Assembly (NCBI GenBank): GCA_021205375.1
Contig: JAJPXR010000165.1
Location: 1-17,420 of the forward strand
Reading direction: 5' to 3'
DNA from: Clostridiales bacterium
Lineage (GTDB): Bacteria; Bacillota; Clostridia; Oscillospirales; Oscillospiraceae
Length of the DNA: 17,420 nt
Under the pieces are notes generated by a model. The model ran no database searches. It saw only the letters and a list, made by a program, of their open reading frames with translations, and was not told where the DNA came from. The translations under genes were made by a program, and so were the position numbers. Of the stretch, positions 12,959 to 17,420 are shown in pieces. Position 1 is the stretch's first letter. The number at the start of each line of letters is the position of its first letter.

Positions 12959-13567
12959 CTAGTCAGTCCTGGAACACCGCACAGTCACACGGGTTCGGCC
13001 ACCTATCGTGCAGGTAAACAGGGTCAAGTCCCATTCGCCAGATTCCTGGCTGACCATTTCTTCCACGTCCGTCGGTTGGAGGATCATGACTTCCTCCACC
13101 TGATAGGTGAACACGTTGCCGTTGACATCGGTAAAGATGATCTCATCGCCGGACTCCAGATTTTTCAGGTTCCCAAAATGACGCTCATAGTTATGACCAC
13201 AGATGATCATATCATCTGTCCAGACCGAACCCTGATACCGCCCCGGCGCAATCTTTAGTCCCGGATAGCTCCACTCCGACATGACCGGCAGCTCCAGCCC
13301 GAAGCGGGAAATGGTCAGTGTTCCGATATAGTCATATCCATCGATCTCAATGGTGGGCATTTCCCCATCTGATTCACCGTTGGACGTATCAGATAAACCG
13401 GGAGTTGAATCGCTCTCCTCGATTTGTTCGTCTATCTGTAGGGCAATTTCTTCGGCAGCATCCTGCGCCTGCTTTGCTTCCCATTTGTTGTACAGGAAAA
13501 GGGACAGTGCCAAAATTATCAGCACTGTTCCCAATTCGATAAATACCCGTCCGATTCTGCGTCTCAT
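12959..13567 (-). CDS. Small sortase, last gene of the pilus operon
   Basis: A 202-residue membrane-anchored transpeptidase. A membrane segment lies at about 8-26 (FIELGTVLIILALSLFLY), followed by an acidic linker and the sortase barrel. Catalytic residues appear as His125 (IICGHNYERH), Cys186 (LTLFTCTIGG) and Arg193 (RTRVTVRC). It lacks a C-terminal membrane helix, so it is not a class C pilus polymerase. The size and TCTxGGxxRVTVRC ending resemble small class B/D-type sortases found in clostridial pilus clusters; the exact class is uncertain. It may attach finished pili to the cell wall or add the ancillary pilin. The ATG overlaps the stop of the ancillary pilin gene (ATGA), and the strong terminator at 12859-12902 follows. 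Confidence 0.9.
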   Translation of the reverse strand: MRRRIGRVFIELGTVLIILALSLFLYNKWEAKQAQDAAEEIALQIDEQIEESDSTPGLSDTSNGESDGEMPTIEIDGYDYIGTLTISRFGLELPVMSEWSYPGLKIAPGRYQGSVWTDDMIICGHNYERHFGNLKNLESGDEIIFTDVNGNVFTYQVEEVMILQPTDVEEMVSQESGEWDLTLFTCTIGGRTRVTVRCSRTD

Positions 13568-14322
13568 CTCACAGCCGCTTTCCTGCGGTCACTGTATACC
13601 ATCAGACAGCCCAAGCCGATCAGCAGAAGTCCGCAAATCGCAAGGACGGGAATCGGCCAGTTCAGTTGCCCGGTTTGCGGTAGCGTTGTGGTTGTAGTTA
13701 TAGTGGTGGTCTTGGTCGTGGTTGTTGTGGTAGGAGTTTCCTCCTCCGGCTCCGGCGTCAAAACACCTACCTTGGGGCTGGCATTCACAGCATAGGCCCA
13801 TGCGCCATTCTCATCATACGGCACGGACACCACAAACGGATTCATCGTGTAATATCCGTCAGACTGTGTCGTCTGGACAACCAGATATAGCCCCAGTTCC
13901 AAACCATCGAAAACAACCGTTCCGTTTGTATTTTTAATGGAAGTGCCGCTAATGCTGTTTGCAGTCACATACGCAGACAGTGCCGACGCCAGGGAAGAAG
14001 ATTCTGTCGATACATCATCCAGCGAAAGGCCACAATTTGCGAACGCCTCCGAAAAGGTATAGACCATATCGCCGTTATCCTGCTCCAGAAGCGCTACCTG
14101 GTAAAGCGTCAGCGTCCCGTCCGTGATCGTGTTGCCATCATTGTCCTCCAGCTCCACGGTGATAGAGCTTTGTCCGTTCATAGACCAGTCCAGGGAAGGG
14201 CTGTCCGCTGCGGCAAGTGCGGTGAGGCTCGTGCAGCACAGCAGGGCAACCGCCATAACCAGGGTCAAAGATCCTTGAAACAGCTTCCGGATACGACTTG
14301 ATGATTGTTTCATTTTCTTCAT
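13564..14322 (-). CDS. Ancillary pilin with LPQTG sorting signal
   Basis: A 252-residue secreted surface protein. Residues 1-38 are a signal peptide (basic start, LTLVMAVALLCC, cleavage near ALAAAD). The body is beta-rich with TLTLYQVALLEQ and VVFDGLELGLYLVVQT, which resembles the N-terminal modules of SpaA-type pilins. A proline/glutamate stretch and a threonine stalk (TTTTTTKTTTITTTTT) lead to LPQTG (214-218), a hydrophobic helix and DRRKAAVR. ASPKVGV just before the stalk may hold a pilin-type lysine. The ATG overlaps the class C sortase stop (ATGA) with GAGGAGG upstream. As a small LPXTG protein beside two sortases it is probably the basal or minor subunit. The Thr-codon repeat may be prone to length changes. 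Confidence 0.85.
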   Translation of the reverse strand: MKKMKQSSSRIRKLFQGSLTLVMAVALLCCTSLTALAAADSPSLDWSMNGQSSITVELEDNDGNTITDGTLTLYQVALLEQDNGDMVYTFSEAFANCGLSLDDVSTESSSLASALSAYVTANSISGTSIKNTNGTVVFDGLELGLYLVVQTTQSDGYYTMNPFVVSVPYDENGAWAYAVNASPKVGVLTPEPEEETPTTTTTTKTTTITTTTTLPQTGQLNWPIPVLAICGLLLIGLGCLMVYSDRRKAAVR

Positions 14323-15227
14323 AACGATGCCTCCTCATGTTTATCCTGTTCTTTTTGAATGCTTGTTTGTTGCTTCCTTTTCTTTTTACGCGTATAGATT
14401 ACCAACCAGATGAGCAGAACCACCAGCAGGGGAATTGCCAGGAACAGCGCTACCAGGAAAGTATCTATTTCGCTTGCCTCAGCCGTCACACGAATGTGTG
14501 ATGTTTCCTCATTGTCCACCCTGTGCCCCCGTACCAACAGCCGGTGGGTATTGATGCCGTAGGGGGTGCAGGTCATGAGGGTACAATAATCTTCTCCGTC
14601 TTCAATGTACAGGTTCTCAATTTCATCTGGCAACACGATGGAAATCTGATCCACCTCATAGGTAAAGACCTGATCCAGCACTGTAATAGTGAAGGTGTCG
14701 CCCTCCTCCAGCTGATCCAGATTGGTAAACAAAAGAGAACTGGGCAATCCTCTGTGAGCAGAGATGACGCTGTGGGTGCCCTCCCCGCCAACGGGCAGAC
14801 TGGAGCCTTCCAGGTGCCCCGCACCGACGGCGAGGACGCTGGCGTCTGTGCCGTGGTAAATGGGCAGCTGCACGTTTATCTTTTCAATGGTGATATAGCC
14901 CATGATGCCGGTGCCGGTAATGTCAAGTGTTTCCTCGTACCCCTCTATTAAGTCTGGCGCAGACAATGCCGCAGCAGAGCCAACTTCCTGTAAGGCTTCA
15001 TTGTATGCCTCCGCAGCATCAAAGTAAGCTGAGTAGTCTTCATCTGTCAGATTGGATACGGCCTCATCATAGGTGGCAACCGCTCTTGTCATAACACGCT
15101 CATTCCACCAGTTACTGACGGAGGGGTACAGCAGAATGGCCAGCCCGACAAGCAGAACACATACCAGGATAATCGTCAGCAACCGATCCCTGTTTTTCGA
15201 TGTTCGCTTCTTCCTGATTCGTTTCAT
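14319..15227 (-). CDS. Class C (pilus-polymerising) sortase
   Basis: A 302-residue transpeptidase that joins pilin subunits. Membrane helices lie at about 16-34 and 256-275, the two-helix layout of class C sortases. The barrel begins at TGTGIMGYITIEKINVQLPI. His158 (VISAHRGLP), Cys220 (CTLMTCTPYG) and Arg229 (INTHRLLVRG) form the active site, and TLMTCTPYGINTHRLLVRGH is the class signature. The usual lid motif (Asp-Pro-Phe/Trp) is not evident; SAPDLIEGY lies where it would be expected, so the lid may be divergent. The ATG has GGAGAGG ten bases upstream. It is separated from the backbone pilin gene by 176 bp that holds a strong hairpin, and it overlaps the ancillary pilin gene downstream. Confidence 0.93.
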   Translation of the reverse strand: MKRIRKKRTSKNRDRLLTIILVCVLLVGLAILLYPSVSNWWNERVMTRAVATYDEAVSNLTDEDYSAYFDAAEAYNEALQEVGSAAALSAPDLIEGYEETLDITGTGIMGYITIEKINVQLPIYHGTDASVLAVGAGHLEGSSLPVGGEGTHSVISAHRGLPSSLLFTNLDQLEEGDTFTITVLDQVFTYEVDQISIVLPDEIENLYIEDGEDYCTLMTCTPYGINTHRLLVRGHRVDNEETSHIRVTAEASEIDTFLVALFLAIPLLVVLLIWLVIYTRKKKRKQQTSIQKEQDKHEEASL

Positions 15228-15337
15228 GTTTTCATATGCCTCTCCTATGTGCTGGGTCTTGCTGTTAGCTCTTAGCTGACTGCCACTGGGAAAATCAGTG
15301 ACAAGCAGCGAACAACCAACAGTTGATTTCTGTGGGT

Positions 15338-15371
15338 TCTCCCGCCCCGGCCTGCAGGCCGGGGTGGGAGA
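15338..15371 (-). other. Very stable GC-rich hairpin between pilin and sortase genes
   Basis: TCTCCCGCCCCGGCC (15338-15352) pairs with GGCCGGGGTGGGAGA (15357-15371) over 15 positions with one G-T pair and a TGCA loop. The centre is a perfect 20-bp palindrome. No T tract follows on the minus strand, so it is not a standard terminator. It lies 32 bp after the pilin stop and could protect the 3' end of a processed pilin mRNA, or cause partial termination, giving much more pilin than sortase. The rest of 15228-15403 shows only the sortase ribosome site. Confidence 0.65.
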
Positions 15372-15403
15372 GTTATGTCATTTCATCTGATACGCAGACA
15401 GGA

Positions 15404-17017
15404 TCATTCCGCCTTGTTCATACGCTTTCTGGTGATGAGCAGCACCACTGCGCCAAGAACCAGCACGCTGCCCACAATGTAGAAGATCGTGGTGCCGATA
15501 CCACCCGTGGTGGGGAGGGTAGCGCCAGCGTTGTTCTCAACGGTAATTGTTACGACGCCGGTACTTGTCGTGCCGTCAACAGGGTCTGCATCATTGACTG
15601 TAATGGTCAGGGTACTAATCGTATCCAAATCATCCGAAGCAGTACCGGTTTCAGTAGATGTCAAACCGGCAGTAATCACGATGGCGATCGGATTCTCCAG
15701 CAAATTGTAACCTGCGGGCGCTTTCGTCTCGTTCAGGGAGTAGGTACCAGCATCAAGGCCAATCACCTTAAAGGTACCATCAGTGCCAGATTTGATGGTC
15801 GTAGCATCCGCCTTCGTAGCTGTCCAGCCAGTTATCTTATAGTTAGAATCCAACTGGACATAGTACGTAGTGCTGTTTTCAGTCTTAGTGAGATTGAATT
15901 CAGCGTCTGCCAAAGTTGTTGTGTAGCTGGAAGATGCTGAGTCATAGGAATCCGCATCGACTTTGGTTCCGTCCAGTTCATAGGTGAAGACATACACAAC
16001 GTCGGTCGGGGTGTTCCCTGTGGTTGCATTACTGCCAGAACCACTGTTATCGGGATTGTTGGAATATTCCAGATAGACCGTGTTCTTGTTGTTATACGTC
16101 TGACCAACGGTAGCGCTGGATTGCAGTACAGCATTATACTCTACAACGATGTTCTCATAGCTGCTGACATCACTTAGAGACTTCAGGTTGCTGATGCTCA
16201 CGGTAATGGTTGTACCGTTTGTCGCATCATAAGTACCTGTATCAACAGTAAAAGCAGTGGTTATATCAGTCTTATTGTTGGACGCATCAACTCCGTACAC
16301 CTTTAAGGTGTCTTCAGTATACTTCAAGCTGGGAGACAGGGTATCATGGAAGACATACTTATACGCATCATAATACGTCATATCAGGTACGGAGCCGGTC
16401 AGGGTGAAGGTCACGGTGCCGCCGATATATGTATCAGCGTCATCAACGCTCTTATCCACCGTAGGAGCATCGGTCTTCTCAGCGATGGTGATTGTGCCGC
16501 CTCCAGTCACCTGGAGCAGAGCGGCATTGTAGGCATCGCCATCAGCCAAGGACGTAGTTGTATCAACAATCAGGTAGTAACCGGCGGCCAATGAACTGGT
16601 TCCCTCGGCAATAACGGTGCCCTCTCCTTTCACATAATTGACAGCTAGGGCTGCGAAAGCTTTCGCAACGGTAGAGTTATCGGTGTAGGCATCCAGCACA
16701 TCGGCCACATTCTTCGCAGTAGTGCATGTGGTAAACAAGCTGCCAAGGGTTGTGCTGTTATCAGTATCAACCAAAACAGTAGATGCTTTCAACGCCGCAA
16801 GGAAGTTGGTGCTTTCAATGCCGCTGCCCCACTCGGCATCACCGAGCGCAGTGCCGGTATCAGTGCTCTGCGTACCGGAAAAGATCTGATACGCTGTGAA
16901 GGTATGCCCGGACAGGTTTTCTACGGTAACCATGTCCGCAGCAAACGCCGTGGTGGTCAGGCCAAGGGCCAGAACCAGTGCCAGAATCATGCTGGCAAAT
17001 TTTTTGAGTTTACTCAT
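15404..17017 (-). CDS. Backbone pilin of SpaA type with LPTTG sorting signal
   Basis: A 537-residue major pilus subunit. Residues 1-27 are a signal peptide (MSKLKKFASMILALVLALGL, cleavage near AFA/AD). An N-terminal module (about 30-180) ends at APTVDKSVDD, where Lys189 fits the pilin-motif lysine used by class C sortases. A middle module (YIGGTVTFTLTGSVP to TYNNKNTVYLEYSNNP) looks like an isopeptide-forming domain with Lys and Asn partners. A third, Cna-B-like module contains DGTFKVIGLDAGTYSLNETK then APAGYN, whose Glu is the usual isopeptide catalyst. LPTTG (501-505), a hydrophobic helix and RKRMNKAE end the protein. I chose the ATG at 17017 because AAAGGAG precedes it and the signal peptide starts there. 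Only 40 bp separate it from the IS66-type end, so its own promoter region is missing. Confidence 0.93.
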   Translation of the reverse strand: MSKLKKFASMILALVLALGLTTTAFAADMVTVENLSGHTFTAYQIFSGTQSTDTGTALGDAEWGSGIESTNFLAALKASTVLVDTDNSTTLGSLFTTCTTAKNVADVLDAYTDNSTVAKAFAALAVNYVKGEGTVIAEGTSSLAAGYYLIVDTTTSLADGDAYNAALLQVTGGGTITIAEKTDAPTVDKSVDDADTYIGGTVTFTLTGSVPDMTYYDAYKYVFHDTLSPSLKYTEDTLKVYGVDASNNKTDITTAFTVDTGTYDATNGTTITVSISNLKSLSDVSSYENIVVEYNAVLQSSATVGQTYNNKNTVYLEYSNNPDNSGSGSNATTGNTPTDVVYVFTYELDGTKVDADSYDSASSSYTTTLADAEFNLTKTENSTTYYVQLDSNYKITGWTATKADATTIKSGTDGTFKVIGLDAGTYSLNETKAPAGYNLLENPIAIVITAGLTSTETGTASDDLDTISTLTITVNDADPVDGTTSTGVVTITVENNAGATLPTTGGIGTTIFYIVGSVLVLGAVVLLITRKRMNKAE

Positions 17018-17057
17018 GGTTGATTCTCCTTTGCTTTCATTTTTTTGAAGCTGATTA

Positions 17058-17111
17058 GTAAGCGTCAAACCTACTGGCGTAAAAAACTACCGGCCCATCT
17101 GAGCCGGTAGT
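17058..17111 (-). repeat. IS66-type element end, inner right copy (element lies to the right)
   Basis: This is an exact copy, in opposite orientation, of bases 1-54. It begins with GTAAGCG at 17058 and comprises the inverted-repeat end (17058-17081) and the terminator hairpin. It follows the stop codon of the transposase fragment by 12 bp, which identifies it as the natural 3' end of that element. The junction with the pilus operon is at 17057/17058. Confidence 0.75.
17081..17111 (-). terminator. Transposase terminator directed at the pilus operon
   Basis: This is the same hairpin as at 1-31 (ACTACCGGC paired with GCCGGTAGT) followed on the minus strand by six T residues (17086-17081). It would stop transcription that leaves the insertion sequence toward the backbone pilin gene, whose ATG is 64 bp further on. 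Confidence 0.8.
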
Positions 17112-17123
17112 TCGGGATTGTTT

Positions 17124-17366
17124 TCAAATTGTTCTGCACCCGTCCGGTGCATTCCAAGGCAGCAGCCTTTCCTCTGTTTCTGGATCTGTCAGGTCGGCCT
17201 CATTTGCAGTTTTCAGCAGCCAGGTCAGGTAACGGTAGGGATCCAGGTGGTTCTCAATCGCCGTCTGAATCATGCTGAACATCACTGCACTGCTGCCAGC
17301 GCCTCTGGGCGTGTTGGCAAACAGGAAGTTTTTCCTATCAATCACAAAGGGCTTGATGCTTCTTTC
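17124..17366 (-). pseudogene. C-terminal fragment of an IS66-family transposase gene
   Basis: The minus strand from 17366 reads ERSIKPFVIDRKNFLFANTP followed by RGAGSSAVMFSMIQTAIENH, LDPYRYLTWLL and, near the end, ERLLPWNAPDGCRTI and a stop at 17124. This matches the conserved end of IS66 TnpC transposases (ERxIRPFVxGRKNWLF, GA..SA..YS..ETA...GLDPY.YL and LLPWN). The ERSI segment includes the region of the catalytic glutamate. Only about 80 of the usual 500 or so residues remain, because another copy of the element end (17367-17420) abuts the coding frame directly. The fragment is therefore not a working gene. Confidence 0.88.
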
Positions 17367-17420
17367 GTAAGCGTCAAACCTACTGGCGTAAAAAACTACC
17401 GGCCCATCTGAGCCGGTAGT
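17367..17420 (-). repeat. IS66-type element end, outer right copy
   Basis: Exact 54-bp copy of 17058-17111 in the same orientation, and the inverted copy of 1-54. It starts with GTAAGCG directly against the Glu codon of the transposase fragment and ends with the terminator hairpin at the last base of the window. The element it belongs to lies to the right, outside the window. Confidence 0.75.

Overview
The window looks like accessory DNA from a gut-type Firmicute, probably a clostridial (Oscillospiraceae or Lachnospiraceae-like) bacterium. This rests on strong AGGAGG-type ribosome sites, large serine recombinases of the TnpX/TndX kind, XRE plus ImmA/IrrE-type regulators, an SpoVT/AbrB fragment and LPXTG pili. 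The taxonomic placement is inference. I see no rRNA, tRNA, CRISPR array, relaxase or conjugation gene.

Edges: the first and last 54 bases are inverted copies of one sequence. It consists of an intrinsic terminator hairpin followed by an inverted repeat beginning GTAAGCG, which is typical of IS66-family ends. A third copy lies at 17058-17111. Between the two right-hand copies is the last part of an IS66-type transposase gene. The cargo between 55 and 17057 is therefore bracketed by outward-lying IS66-type ends.

55-5386: a fragment of an AbrB/SpoVT-type gene and a complex nested inverted repeat (231-371) abut the 3' end of three consecutive, translationally coupled large serine recombinase genes, all on the minus strand and all with intact catalytic motifs. 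This looks like one end of an integrative element.

5387-8410: a minus-strand operon encodes a ParB-like protein, a second ParB-like (DUF6551-like) protein, a MazF-type RNase with no visible antitoxin, and a small conserved protein. It ends at an intrinsic terminator. It is preceded by a leader of about 440 nt that is dense in hairpins, an extended -10 promoter and two 16-bp direct repeats.

8411-12846: a DNA-damage-style regulatory island. A minus-strand unit carries a Y-family DNA polymerase gene (broken by one in-frame TAA), three small proteins (two with zinc ribbons) and an ImmA-like protease. A separate XRE repressor gene follows. Divergent from the polymerase is an XRE repressor plus ImmA-like protease pair. 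The 191-bp intergenic region holds two near-consensus divergent promoters and four copies of a CACGAAC-type operator.

12847-17057: after a convergent terminator comes a minus-strand sortase-assembled pilus operon: backbone pilin (LPTTG), class C sortase, small ancillary pilin (LPQTG) and a second small sortase. Its upstream part, where a promoter and often a tip adhesin gene would lie, has been replaced by the IS66 end only 40 bp before the first start codon. A very stable hairpin without a U tract separates the pilin from the sortase gene.
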